From positions 620,001-684,000 of the forward strand of contig JAYWVB010000004.1 of the NCBI GenBank assembly GCA_039881045.1: 64,000 nucleotides of DNA, in the 5' to 3' direction. The notes under the pieces were generated by a model, which saw only the letters and a list, made by a program, of their open reading frames with translations, was not told the origin of the DNA and made no database searches. This document shows, one piece after another, positions 40,137 through 52,369 of this stretch (the first letter of the stretch is position 1; every line of letters starts with the position of its first letter). The translations under genes and the position numbers were made by a program. The stretch comes from Chaetomium olivaceum. Taxonomy: Eukaryota; Ascomycota; Sordariomycetes; Sordariales; Chaetomiaceae.

Positions 40137-42917
40137 ATGGATGCTATCCCCAGGAGAGTTGAGAAACGGAATAGACCACCGTTATCTTGCGAACCATGCC
40201 GCACTCGAAAGTAAGTCTCGCCGAATAATCACTTGACTCATGATAGCCTAGCTCACGACACAACATATACAGATCCAGGTGCAACCGAGCCACCCCGTGC
40301 GATAGCTGCACGAAACGCAACCAGACATCGTCGTGTCACTATGCAACGAATGTCCGGCGCAGCGACCCCAGCTCTTCCAAAAAGGTCAACCTCACAGACC
40401 GTCTTAAAAGCTTGGAGGCCCTGGTGTCGTCCCTTGCGTCGCAGGATCTTGTCGTCCAACAGAGAAGCCGGACCGATGGCAGCAGTGCCATCGATGACCT
40501 TGGGGCTGGTGCCATGCCAAGCGAGAGGCCTCGTCTCCCATCCGGCGCAGGTCTGAATAACGACAACCGGTTTGACCAGAACAAAGACCAAAAGGGGCTG
40601 GGCCCGGAAGCACCGCGTATACGGCAGACCTATGACGGGGCTGTCAGCTACGTCGACTCTAATCACTGGCTCTCCGTCTTGGAAGACATTAGGGAAGTCC
40701 GTGAACACCTTTCGCCAGATGGAAACTTCCTGCAGCAAAAGTCTCCAACGAGTAACGAGGCCCGTTGGGAACCTGGACTCCCCGAAGTTAGCTCCGTGCT
40801 CGGCTTGAACGCCAGCTCAGCAAATCTCGACGAGATCCTCACTTCGTTGCCGCCTCGACCGATGTGCGATCGGTTGCTGTCACACTACTTCAACTCCAGA
40901 TATCTAGTTCTAGGTGAGTGCAAACGCATCCGACGGGTAGACGATAATCTACCATGATCAAGTATGACACTCACACAGAGAGAATATTCCAGCCATCCTC
41001 CATCCGTTGGAGTTCCAAAACGAGGTATGACACATGCATGGTGTACCCCCTACAGATGGCCGAGTTAGTTGTATCCCTAACGCAAGCAATAGTACGAACG
41101 GTTCTGGGAAGCACCGGCTAAAGCACCGATCCTCTGGATCGCGCTTCTCTTTGCCGTCCTCAGCATGGCAACAACACTTCTCCGTCTAGCGAGGCCCGAC
41201 GAGCCCGACCACCAGTCGCTACCGCGCGTGAAGACACTCCAAGAGCGAACAGCACAATGCCTGATTCTCGGCGGGTTCGCTACCGCCAACGCCTACGCGC
41301 TTGAAGCCTTCATTCTGCACCTGCAGAGTCGTTACCTAAGCGAGGGCAAGTCAAACCGCTCCAACGTCCATCTCTGGTTTGAAGGAGGCACCGTCGTCCG
41401 GCTCGCCATTCGCATGGGCTACCACCGCGACCCGAGCAGAACCGCTGGCGTCACCCCCTTCCAAGCCGAGATGCGCCGCCGCGTCTGGATCAACCTCTTC
41501 CAAGTCGACGCCCTGATTTCGTTTCAGATGGGCTTCCCGAGCATGATCCCCGCCGCGCACTGCGACACTCAACCGCCCCTCAACCTCGAATACTCCGACT
41601 TCCACCCCTCCATGTCCGCCCTCCCCCCCCCCCGCCCCCTCACCGTCGACACCCCCGTCCTCTACATCATCGCTAAATCCGCCGTCATGGCCACCTTCAA
41701 AACCATTGTCTCCCACACCCAATCCGTCACCACCCCTTCCCCCTCCTCCACCACAAACCCCAACAACCCCTCCCCCAACCCCTCCCCCAACACAAACAAC
41801 AACAACACCTCCGCAAGCAACAACTACGAACGCACCATCGCCCTCGACCTGCAAGCCCGCTCCGTCTACGCCACGCAGGTCCCGCCCCTGCTCCAGCGCC
41901 GCGACGTCGCCCGCTGCGGCCTCGACCCGGCCTCCCGCATCCTCGAGCGCGCCAACATCGAGCTGCTGCACCTCAAGAGCCTGGTCATCCTGCACAGGCG
42001 GTTTGTTACCTACGATCTCGACTATAACAATAACAACGACAACGCGGGATCTGGTGGCAGTAACGATATGGGCCGGCACGCGGCCTCGTCCTCGCGGCGG
42101 GCGTGTGTCGAGGCCGCGCTGGAGATGCTCGCGCGGCAGGCCGACTTGGCGCAGGCGTCGCGGCCGGGGGGCAGGTTGTATCAGGAGCGGTGGATGCTGT
42201 CGTCGTTGATGGCGCATGACTTTTTGCTGGCGGCCATGGTGCTGTGTTTGGATTTGTCGGTGCGGTTGAGGCGGGTGGAGCGTCGGGATCAGCAGGGCCA
42301 CGGTCATCACGGCCATCACGGTGGTGGTGGTCGTGGTGGTGGTGGCGGGGGTATGGATGATGTTGATGAAGACGGGGGGATGGCGGGCTGGCGGGGCGGA
42401 CATACCGCGCGCTGCAGACGTCGCGGGCCGTGTGGGCGGCGACGAGCGCGCTGTCGCCCGAGGCGCACACGGCGACGTTTGCGCTGGACCTGATGCTGCG
42501 CAAGGTGTCGGAGAAGAAGAATGCAGAGGCGCTGCTGGGGCGGCAGCAGCAGCAGCAGTCTGACACACCACTGTCGCCCCTGTCATCCCTGCCGCCGCCG
42601 CCGTACACGCCGCCCCGGCCGGCCGCACCGGTGGTGGTGGTTGACAGCTCGACCCCGGGGGCATCTTCCACGACGCTCCCTAGTGCTGTTGATCCCGGCT
42701 TGCCGTACGCGGATTTTATGGCTGATGTTATTGATGGTGCTACGGCGCCGGATTGGGTGAGTTCGTTTTGGCTTGGTGAGATGGTGGAGATGTTTGCTGA
42801 CGACGGTTGCAGAATCTTTTGGATCAATACTTTCAGAATCCGGATATGGAGGCTGTTGATGTGTCGGCTTGGGATGGAGAGGCAAGCTTCCCGGCGAACT
42901 TCCTGGACCTGGAGTGA
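40137..42917 (+). CDS. Zn2Cys6 transcription factor with fungal-specific TF domain
   Basis: Five exons: 40137-40210, 40273-40913, 40981-41024, 41093-42756, 42813-42917. The binuclear zinc cluster CEPCRTRKSRC...CDSCTKRNQTSSC is split by intron 1. A fungal_trans middle homology region is seen in ENIPAILHPLEFQNE, YERFWEAPAKAPILWIALLFAVLS and the EGGTVVRLAIRMGYHRDPS helix. A Thr/Pro/Asn low-complexity insert lies near 41700-41830. One base is missing in the G run at 42373-42378: with seven Gs the frame continues DGGLAGRTYRALQTSRAVW and the total is 842 residues; with six it does not. It is a nuclear DNA-binding regulator; its gene lies divergently from an SDR gene. Confidence 0.9.
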
Positions 42918-43197
42918 CGTGAAAAGTCTCAGCTAGTTATGTACCAACCCATAGCCTCCCGTTTCAAAAGCACCGTAGCAGTCACTCGTCAAGCTATCAC
43001 AAGTTTATGCACTGGAGCCGTTGTCAAGACCATGAATGCAACAATGTATATACTATGAAGCGAAGAAATGCCCCACAATGCATCAGAAACTATGTACAGC
43101 TGAAGGATGCCGATACATGCGGCGCGTTCATTATTCCCCCTTCATCATCATCATCATTCCAACCCCGGCTCATCATCATGGGCGGATGGCGAGTCGT

Positions 43198-44831
43198 TTA
43201 GAGGCACTGGGAGTACCAGTCGTTGGACTTCTTGCAGGTCCAGGGGGACTCGCACTGAGTAGGGCCGGTGTAGCCGATGCCACCGCACTGGGCGTAGTGG
43301 GGGGCCTTGGCGCCGCCGGTAGGGCTGGTGCTAGGGGACGACGAGGTGGTCGAGGTGCGCGGGGGGGTGACGACGGTGGAGCTGGAGCTAGTGCCAGGGT
43401 TGGGGGTGCCGCCGCCGGGGAGACCAGCAACGGTGGAGCCGATGGGGCCGAAGCGGATGTTGGAGAACATCACGTTGGAGTTGGGGACCTGAGCCTCAAC
43501 CTCGGAGGGGACACCCGAGGTGGTGGCACAGGCACCGCGCTCAGCACCGAGCTTACCGGCGCCATCAATGGGCCAGGTCGAGTCAAGCCAGAGCATGTTG
43601 ACGGCGTGGTCGTCCCAGATGGACATGACGAGCACCATGTCGTCGGCGAGGGCCTTGCCCATCTGGACCATACCGCCCTTGGCGTTGAAGTCGCCCGGGT
43701 CGCCGAAGACGGCCTTCTGCCTATCGCACCAGTCCTGAGTGATGGAGTTACCCTCGACGCCGGCGATGGTGGACTCCGAGTTGGGGATGACGACGCCGTT
43801 CTGAGCGTAGAAACGCTTAATCTCTGAGAGCTCGCCGGCCGCGTTCTTGTAGAACTGGGTGACGACGGTAACCTTCTTGGTGGTGTCGACGGTCATGCCC
43901 TTGCCGTAGAAGGTCTTGTTGCCCTGCCGGTATGCGTTGAAGTCGCATCCATCGGGGTCGCACACGCCGCGGCGGTGCGGTGCTGTAGGTACCACCGCAG
44001 CCATCGCCCTCGCAGCGCGACTGGCCGATCTCAGTGCAAGGGTGGGGGGTGAAGGCAGTGGCCATGTTGTTGGCCTCCCAGATATCCATCTCGGAGCAGC
44101 AGCTGCCGTACTTGCCGGACCCGGCGTTGGGGTCGTTGGTCGAGCCGCCCCAGCCCTCGACGTTGGCCTCGCCGTTGATGAACTTGAGGTCACGGGGGCA
44201 CTGGGCGTCGCAGTAGCCGGTACCGTACTTGGCACCAGCCTTGTTGTTGGCATACTTGGAGAGACCGCCATCAGCGTCCATGGACACGAAGTACAGGGCG
44301 CCGTTCAGGCCGCAACCGAGGTTGGAGACGTCGACATCGAAGTGAACTCGTTGCCGAGGAGCTTGAACACTGATCGTAAGGTTAGTAAGTGAGCAAACAT
44401 CAGGCGGCTGGTTCGAGGGCTTACTCTGGTACTTGGTGTCGCTCTCCATCAGGTAAGTACGGGAGCCCACGTTGGTCGAGTACTGGCCCTTGGTAACGAA
44501 CTTCAGGTTCAGGGAGTCGCCGCTGGTGGTGATGCCATAGGTGTTGGAGTACTCGGCACCGTCAATGCAGCACTTGGTGGCGCAAGAGACGCCATCGCTG
44601 CAGTACGAAGTGTCCCACTCGTTGCCATCGTAGCAGTTGGTCGCCGCCGAGGTCCGGTGAGTCCACCGCCAGTTGGCATCGATGGTGATGGAACCCTGGA
44701 CGTTGGTGCAGCTGCCGCCAGACGTGCACTTGGACCACCGCATCGAAGGGTGCGTCGGACGTCAGGGAGCAGACGGCCTGGGCAGAGGCGGTTGCCACGA
44801 GGGCGGCGAGGGTCGCAAACTTGGCATACAT
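43198..44831 (-). CDS. cbh1: GH7 cellobiohydrolase I with CBM1, three frameshifts as read
   Basis: Signal peptide MYAKFATLAALVATASAQ, a GH7 core with the catalytic SEMDIWEANN block, ITQDWCDRQK, IWDDHAVNMLWLDS and SNIRFGPIGS, a Thr/Ser/Pro linker and a C-terminal cellulose-binding CBM1 (HYAQCGGIGYTGPTQCES...NDWYSQCL). The secreted enzyme releases cellobiose from chain ends of cellulose. An intron at 44370-44424 (GTAAGC, ACTAAC, ATCAG) is correct in phase. Three short indels break the frame: near 44755 (before HPSMRWSKCTSG), near 44342 (one base lost in GNEFT/FDVDV) and near 43975 (about two bases changed between GGTYST and GVCDPDG). It may be a recently broken gene or a sequence-quality problem. 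Confidence 0.9.
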
Positions 44832-44905
44832 GGTGTCTGTGGTTGCGTGATGGGTGATGGGGGTTGCGAGATCAAAACAGGTTGAGAGACGTTGGCAACC
44901 TCGAG

Positions 44906-44912
44906 TTATATA
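44906..44912 (-). promoter_or_regulatory. TATA box of the cellobiohydrolase gene
   Basis: TATATAA on the minus strand, 75 bases upstream of the ATG at 44831, a close-set position normal for strongly expressed cellulase genes. Confidence 0.7.
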
Positions 44913-47900
44913 GACCCTCGCCGGCACCGTTGAGCCCAGCGGATGGCCATCCTCCTTTTCCCATCCCATCGTCAACTCCATGGAACCAGCCAGCCCCGTC
45001 CGGCTTGCCGGGAACGCCGCCCACGCTGCACTCAGCCCCCGGTCGCCATCGCCACCAACGAAACGAGCATGTCCTGCGTCGAGGAGACGGCCCACGGCCC
45101 GTCAACGCTCCAGCGCGACTATGGTCAGCCGCCCATGGGTGAGCCGAGGGGGACGAGCGAACGAGGTCATCTCGGCGCTGGGGGTGCCGTGAGGGCCAGC
45201 AGGAAAAGGGGCGGTACCAACGCGGCTGGCACTTTCGGGGCAGTCCAGGGCGAGGGTCGAGGAGCCATGTTCGCTTGTGGTCTGACGAGGAGTGGAGCGA
45301 GGGAGAGGGCCTGATGGAGTCGCGCTTGCAGCGACAAGCCCAAACCGTCGATAGCGGTCGGTGCACTGGGCAGCGATGTCACATGGGTGGTCGCCACGGC
45401 GGACGCTAGCCCGGGCACGGACTGAGGGCGTCGTGGAGGGCGTGGAGCCGACTGAAGGAAGGGATTAAGGTTACCGAGGGTCAACAGGGGCAACTGCCGC
45501 CTATTGGAGGGGTTTCGGTGCGCCAACCAGGTTACCAGGGGTGCCACGGAGGACGTCCGCCGAGTACAACTTTGGGGTGTGCAGCTCGCCATGTTGGACA
45601 ACCATCTTGCTGGTTCGATCCATGGTTCTGATGTTCCACGAGAGGGCCAGACGACGCTTCATCACCCGATGAGTGGTGACCGACCGATTGGATTCGGGCG
45701 GCCACATTCTCCCGCCAACGTTCCAACGTTCCAGGCAAAAGGCGAAAGCGATCCGAAGTACCGTACGCGAGGCTCAATTCCAACCCTCACGAACTCCGGG
45801 AATGTGTCGAAGGTGATGATTTCTTTGCAACTTCCCGTCTTGCGGAGGAAGCCGGCCCTGCCGCCCCAGGATTCAAGGCAGTTTGTTCTCCACCAGCCTC
45901 GCTTCTCCCCGCATTCCGCCCAGTCCGCATGGCCCACAACCCCAGACTCTTGGAGTCTTGGAGTCTTGGAGTTTTGTTTGTGTGAAAAGGATCAGAACCA
46001 CGCATTCGGCTGGGCGATCAGGGTCCGACGATCCCCCATATTTTTGGTGATCTTTTTCTTCTTTCTTCTCTTGTCGTTCGATGCCGCGCGCGCCTAGACC
46101 TGAGGCTCAAATGGCCAGACTCTTCTTTCCAAGCGATCGGGACGCAAAACCGGGGAGCTGGAGTTTTCCAATTTGGCTATATTGCGGCCGCAATGCTTGA
46201 CTTTCTGGGCGCGACGAAATCGGCCTCTTGAGTGCTGATCACCAGGTGACATGACTGTGCAACCAGGAGAAAAGAACAGCCTGAGAAAGGGCGAGTAACC
46301 CGCAAATCACACTCCGCTATCGCCTGAATAGGCTTAGCGCGTGCAACCCAGAGCGGATTGGGGGGTGGGACTCGCTGGTTCTGGGCCCCTGGCCACTTCC
46401 AAGCCGCGCGACAAGAAACACAAGAAAGCTTCATCCGCGCCTTCCTTCGATTTCCACACAATCCATCGCATGGCATGGCATGGCATGGAAGCGGGGACTT
46501 GTCCCTTCCCCAGACCAAGCAGGCCAAGGAGGCCAAGTCTCCGACGTGCGCTCAACGGCTTTCGACGTCGGTAGTCTCGTTCTTGGCCCAACGCCGTTGT
46601 GTCCACCTCGTACTCGTTATGCCCTGGCGTCCTCATTGTTCTACGGAAAATATCATGGATCGTGAGCATTCGAGGCTTGAAACCAAGCCAGCATACGCGC
46701 GTAATTCTTCCACAGTCTTGCTCGTCCGGACTACCTATCAACACACACGCAGCCTCCGCTAAGTTATTTACGCAGCCGAGTTCCATCGCGAGGGGGCGTG
46801 ACTCCGCGTGAGGCAGTTTTTCGGATTATTTCCGCGCCAAAGGGCGCTTGCATCTGCAGCTCGATCCACCTGCCTCTCCTGATGCTCCTTCATTTTGTGC
46901 CGCGAGATCCGTCGACGATACCACCGCATTGGTCGGGTGTAGTCGGCATTTCCATACCGGCATCTCGGGATTTCTGGCCTGTCTTGCTAAACACACAACT
47001 TTCTGTCCATCGTACTCGGGAGTCACCAGTCTACTTGCCGTTGCTTTCTTTCCGCTACTTACTGTGCTTTCCTTAGTGACTCCTCGAGTTCTCAACCATT
47101 CAGAGCTATACCCAGCAGATGTAAAAAAAAAAAAACTTATTACGCCGCGGCTGATGGTGAGTTGCGTATGTGGATCCGGACTCGGGCTGTCCCCGAAGTC
47201 CCTTCGTGAGCACCTTGAAGGTGGTCCGGGACGAGCAGCCGGGCCCATCGCCGGGTATTCACATGGACGATGTCCCGGATGCACTTGACCCATCTCACTC
47301 AGCTCTCTGGCCGACTCTCAAGTCATCGTGAAACACGCTCAAAGCGGACCAGGTCGAGGCCTAGGACCTGTGGTCCGTTGAGACGTAAACATAACAGCAT
47401 GACACGGAACGGCGTCGTCAGCATATCTTCAATTTAGGACCGCAATGGCATTCTCGAATCGGAAAATAAAAAGTTAGTGTCATGCGGAGACTGGGTGGTA
47501 ACGACAGTGCTATTCTCGGAGCAGACGGCCGAGCCAAATCGAGACGGGCGAGAGCCGAAAAAAACAATGACCCGACTCCAATGCTCACGACAGGAGTTGA
47601 AGCCGCCCAAGCCGTTCGTATAGTGGTTTCAACTTGTGCCTCTCACCGCTCAGCCATCCCTTCCCCGGACAACCCGGCAATACCCCCACGCAGAGATTCA
47701 TGCCCGATGAACCAGCAATCTCTAGAGTCGCAATCCCCCGTAGCATTCATATAACTTCGGGACTCGGGAGCACTCAGGCAAAGAGATCTCGCACAGCCGG
47801 TTTGCCTTGTTGACGCGCCCTGCGTAGTATCCCGGCCCGGACCAGTACAGAGGATTCCGATCCGGATCTAACATGCCGCCGCTCCATCGGGATTGGGAAC

Positions 47901-48734
47901 CGGCTTCCGGACGGGGCTACCAGGCCCCAGCCTTCATGTATGCGGGTTGGGGATGTCGGGTTACATGGACCCTCCGCCATGAGTTCGTTGGAGCAGGTTG
48001 GGCAACTTGGGCTGACGGGGAGCTTCACGTTTGTTGGGGGAGGGAGGCTGTGGGCCCGGGCGAAACCCAACTTGAACCCGGAACCGCCTCAGCCAGATCG
48101 GATCTCCAGAGTAACCCATCAACTCCCTGTCACAATAAACGGGACACACAGCATACTATAACGTGCATTAACTGAAGTGCGACCTCAACCCTGCCCATAT
48201 GGAAGCGCCAAAACATCAGGAGCAGCCGCAGCAAACCCGCAACCCCCGAGCAAACGTATGCTATGTACAATGTTATTTGGGCACTACCGATCCTCTTCAT
48301 CTATATTAACTAATACGGGATCGCCCGCACTAGCAACCCAGTTTGCTTCACGGCGGTGCTACCCATATTACCAGCGGATGTCGCGGTACGTATCGGAAAC
48401 GGCGAGGCCTTCTTTTTTCATTTCCTCGTGAGACGTCCATTACCGTGGTAAAAACGAGCTGCTCGGTCCGATCCGATCACCCTGTCATACCCTTCCGCTC
48501 CATGTTATGACCCAACACTTATCTAGGCAGTAAGGATGGCTCTTAAGAAGTTTTGGTCTTCTTGTCCTACCTTCCCATACGGAAGACCCATCTTCATTCA
48601 GGTAATACTATCGCAGTCGGTGGTTGTCTGTGTAGGTCCAGCTTTCGGTGTTCGTTAACGCCTCAATGGCCGACGTCATAGGCACCTAGACATCAACTTT
48701 CGAATAACCCCCTCAGCTAGTCGTTCACGCATAG
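44913..48734. other. Long gene-poor stretch upstream of the cellobiohydrolase
   Basis: About 3.8 kb. Frames up to 197 codons exist, but none shows a domain, splice structure or plausible composition. Small repeats: TTGGAGTC units at about 45953-45975, GGCAT x4 at about 46467-46489, and an A12 run near 47126. Presumably it includes the regulatory region of the cellulase. Confidence 0.55.
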
Positions 48735-49098
48735 TTAGCCGTGTGCGTCCGTCTTCTGTCGGACCGACCCCGATTTCTTTTGCGGCTGGAGTTTTGACGG
48801 GGGGCTTTGAGATCCCCTGTTTCGCTTGGAGCCAGCGGTTTGTGCGTTGAGGTTCGATGGGAGGTTTGTCGCTGGGCTCGGGGGTCGCGCCACAACGTCA
48901 GGTATAGTGGGCTGTTCATCGCCGTCCTCCTTGTCCTCTGCGTGGAGATGCTGAGGAGGAGCGGCTCCGCCGTCGGGGCCATTGGATACGCCATCACCAA
49001 CGGTGGCAGTGACCACTGATACGGAAGACTCCTCATGATCCACAAGCGCATCGGAACCAGAGTTTCCGTGCTGCTGTGCCTTAACCAGCTCCGGTTCA

Positions 49099-50436
49099 TT
49101 ACTTTGTGTGCCATCGGGTTTGGCGTGCCCGTGCGTTGGCCTCGCGGATGATCTTGTCACGGTGCCGCTGCGCCATCTCCCTCGCATTCCTAAATGCCGT
49201 AGCTCCCTCGACAAAGCCCTTCCGGCTACCTGTCAGGGCATACGTGTCAACCTGAGTCATGTGGTAACTCGGCTGTTCCCCAGGCGTAGTCGGCGCCGTA
49301 ACATGATGGGCATACAATTTGAGCTGGCCGTCGAGGTAGGTCGAGCTGTACGTGTAGGCATTTCCGTCGTAAACCGCTTCTTCCTGGCCGCCATAATTCT
49401 GCAGGCTGTGCACGGCGCGAGCTCCGTATGCTCCGTCGTAGCAAGCTTGGCGTCGCGCGACATCGGCACCTCCTCGCGGAGCCTTTGCCTCCAAGAAGAA
49501 ATTCGGCACTACAGGAACGTCGGCGTGCTTTGTGGGGATGATGATCTGGTTCAGGTCCTCTCTCACCGACTTGTCGATGTCTCCTGGACGAGCCCCGTCG
49601 AAGAAGTCTGGTGCCGCATTGACAGTGAGCCCTCCCGTTAATGACTCTAGGTTAGTGAACGCGAGATTTCCCTCGTTCGGAATGCTGGCACTACCAGCGA
49701 TGATGGAAATCACGTTGCGCATGACAGTGCCCTCCGACTTGGTGTTATTCTTCCGCTTGAAGTCTCGGAAGGCTAACTCGGAAATTTGTGAGGGTGAAAG
49801 CGAGGGCCTAGCAGGCAGAAGTTCTAAACGTGCTTGTTCCAGGTTCTCAGGCTCAGGCGTTTGACGGCCGCTTGGATAATCGTATCCCTCGGGATACACA
49901 TTATGGTCAATGAGATGCTGCTCAAAGTTGTCATCGTATGCGGATGACTTTCTGGATTTGGAGGATACAGTCGTGGCTTTTGTAGACTTAGTATGTTGAC
50001 TGGATGAGGCATTAGGTGAACGGCCGGAGTCCATGGCAAGGCCGGCGTCTCTGGGCCCGAGGTACTGGTAATGACGGTTAGTCAACGCTTACTCCGAACG
50101 CTGTGCGGAATGCAGTTGTACCCCTCGGAGATGGCAAAGATTTGGGCCACCGTGTCTGGCAAATCGGGCAAGATCCGGTATGCGCACTGCATCCGTTGGA
50201 GGCGAAAGAGGTTTCGAAGTTGGCTTCGAGCTTGACTGAGCCTGAGCGTCGTTCTGCCGGTCAAGTTCTCGCAAGGCGCGGGGAGTGAGCCAGACCTTAG
50301 ATAGGTTATCCCAGAACTCTGATGGAAAGTTGAATGATGTTTTGGGTTTCTCTTTCGATCTGGCCTTCTTGCTGGGGCGGTGTTCCTGCGGAAGATGGGC
50401 TGGACACGGTCTCTTTTGATTATTGCGTCCCGCCAT
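49099..50436 (-). CDS. DUF7924-like protein, restriction-fold (PD-(D/E)XK-like) candidate
   Basis: Exon 1 is 50436-50122 and exon 2 runs from 50064, with an intron 50065-50121 (GTACAA, TTGACTAAC, ACCAG) that joins HLRG to YLGPRDAG. It starts MAGRNNQKRPCPAHLP and contains FPSEFWDNLSKVWLTPRALRELDRQN, the FNPEFF-like acidic centre, and VVPNFFLEAKAPRGGADVARRQACYDGAYGARAVHSLQ. FLEAK fits the E-x-K of a nuclease-like fold, as proposed for this Pezizomycotina-specific family (the family name is from memory). Exon 2 ends at a TAA at 49099, but a neighbouring frame stays open to 48735 with a Lys/Ser-rich tail (SKRNRGSQSPPSK). A one-base shift near 49130 would add it. Catalytic activity is unproven. 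Confidence 0.75.
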
Positions 50437-51371
50437 GGGCCGTAAAGGCCGCCCTTAGGCTGGAACCACCGGATGGCTGGTGGGAGCCTTGAAGGCGGGC
50501 GTGATAGATAATTAGGCTGGGACAGGGCGGTTGACTGATGCGGACCTTCAACCTGTGGCGCGTGGGCGCGTCTCATTTGTGACAAGCCGGGTATTTTTTG
50601 ACATCCAACCCTCGCCAAGATTCCGCCCTGGACGCGTCGCCCAAGCAATGTTAATTATTACAGATGGAGTTATCCTGCACCTTCAGTCGTCCAAGACCTC
50701 AATCTCAATTCTCAAACCATCCATATGTCGAAACATCATAAATTGCCCATGCGATTCGGTGATATTTGACTCTTGTCATGCATATGTATCTAACAATTAG
50801 ATATCGGGGCACCTCATGGGCAAAAGGAGCCGAACTGGAATTGTATGTACATATATATATCAGTAATTATCCGAGGCTAAGAAATGTTTTTACTCGATTT
50901 ATTTTTCATCAGGTTTCTATTATTTAAACTTCTTCTTTTCCTTATTCATCACTTTTCTTTTTCCAGTTTCTTGTACAGAAGGCGCCACCTTCCACGCAAT
51001 AAGTTCACCTCGAACTTAACTCATGTCCCTACCTAGGTAGGCACACAGCCCGAGCTTCAAGCCCGCCAACACTCTATTTCGTGGCGTTACTGTAAATTCG
51101 GCGGCTCGCTCAACTTGCATCGTTCTTGCCGTTGCAGGGGCGTAACAATGCGTGAGATCAGAGGTAGACTACCTGAAGTAGATTGGTTGCCGGGATGTCT
51201 AAATAAGGTAAGGTATATTGGACGGCAAGAACATAAGTCATGATTTCTAGTTCGACCATACACCAATATCATGACAATCTCCGTTTCACAATTTTGCCGA
51301 GGAAATGCAGTAGGTTCATTATTAAATCAAATTAGATATCCTTAAATGGGATCACCATCCACTCCCCGAAC
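50437..51371. other. Intergenic, AT-rich centre
   Basis: Between the DUF7924-like gene and the NADase gene. AT-rich from 50,820 to 50,960, including a TATATATAT run near 50,852. No supported gene. Confidence 0.6.
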
Positions 51372-52189
51372 TCAAGAGAGCAGAACCGACGGGTCCTCCC
51401 TCCGAAGGTAGCCCTGCGAGATCAGGTTGTTGACCCGGTCATAGAGCTTGTACTGCACGCCGGCACCGGCCTGTCCAAACCACCCTGCAATCGGCCCAGC
51501 TGAAACCACCAGCGGCTTGACGACACTGTAGACATGGTAGTTGTAGGGGTACCTATACCAGAAACTGTTAGCCATCGTGTATCTCATCATGTCAGGGGCA
51601 CCACCCCCAACCAACCATCAACCAAAACAACAACAAAGATGCAAACTTACTCCGGATCCCCGCCCACCAAATTCGACGGCGGCAGCGCCCTCTGCGCATA
51701 CGGCGCCCCCGCGGGGCTCACAAACGCGCCATACTCGCTCCCGAACCGATCGAGCAGCGTCTCCTCCGGCAGGGTCACATTCCCCTTGATCGGCATGCCC
51801 GGCCGTCCCGCCTGGGGCCCGCCCTCGGGATCCGCCACCACAAACCCGTCCTGCGGCGGGTAGATCCAGCTGGCGGTGTTGTCGTCGTACCACCGCTGGA
51901 GAAAGGCGCCGGGGCACAGGCCGCCGAGGCGGTCGTACCCGGAGACGGCGACGGAGAGGGCACGCGCCGCGGGCACGTCGTCGCTGGGGTGCGGGAGGTG
52001 GGTGGGCCCCAGGCGCGGGTCGCCGCAGAGGTAGTCCTTGAGTAGTGAGGTGGTGTAGTTGGTGCCGGCGCAGTACCGCTCGGTGTTGCGGCGGCCGCAG
52101 GATGCGGGCTCGTCTTGCGGCTGCTCCTGGGCGGTGGTGAGTGGGGTGAGGAGAGTGAGAATGGTGGGGAGGAGGAGGGTCAGCTTCAT
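51372..52189 (-). CDS. Secreted TNT-domain NAD glycohydrolase
   Basis: Exon 1 is 52189-51651 and exon 2 is 51552-51372, with an intron of 98 nt (GTAAGT, GCTAAC, TATAG); 239 residues. A cleavable signal peptide (MKLTLLLPTILTLLTPLTTA) and a Cys-containing N-terminal part precede the TNT fold: YPPQDGFVVADPEGG, LLDRFGSEYGAFVSP, YAQRALPPSNL, NYHVYSVVKPL and WFGQAGAGVQYKL. Family enzymes split NAD into nicotinamide and ADP-ribose; the Arg of LDRFG and the Gln of GVQY are the likely catalytic residues. Fungal homologues are small secreted NADases of this length. The gene looks intact. The biological target (host, competitor or extracellular NAD) is not known here. Confidence 0.85.
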
Positions 52190-52362
52190 TGTGGCGGTGT
52201 GTGGTGGTGGTGGTGGGTTATTAGGTATTAGGTAGGTAGTTGTTGATTAGGAGGGGGCCGAGGGCGGTTGATTCGGCTTGAAGCTTGAAGCTGTACAGTG
52301 TTACGGATGTGCAACCAGGGGAGGAATGTCGGTCTCACGATCCATGGCAGCGGCGGTGAGGG

Positions 52363-52369
52363 TTTTATA
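52363..52369 (-). promoter_or_regulatory. TATA box of the NADase gene
   Basis: TATAAAA on the minus strand, 174 bases upstream of the ATG at 52189. Confidence 0.55.

Noticed and set aside
41351..42664. 437-codon minus-strand open frame
   Set aside because: Antisense to the Zn2Cys6 regulator; Pro/Thr- and Gly/Val-rich low-complexity translation with no domain.
45504..46097. 197-codon frame in the region upstream of the cellulase
   Set aside because: No ATG context, splice structure, domain or coding-like composition.
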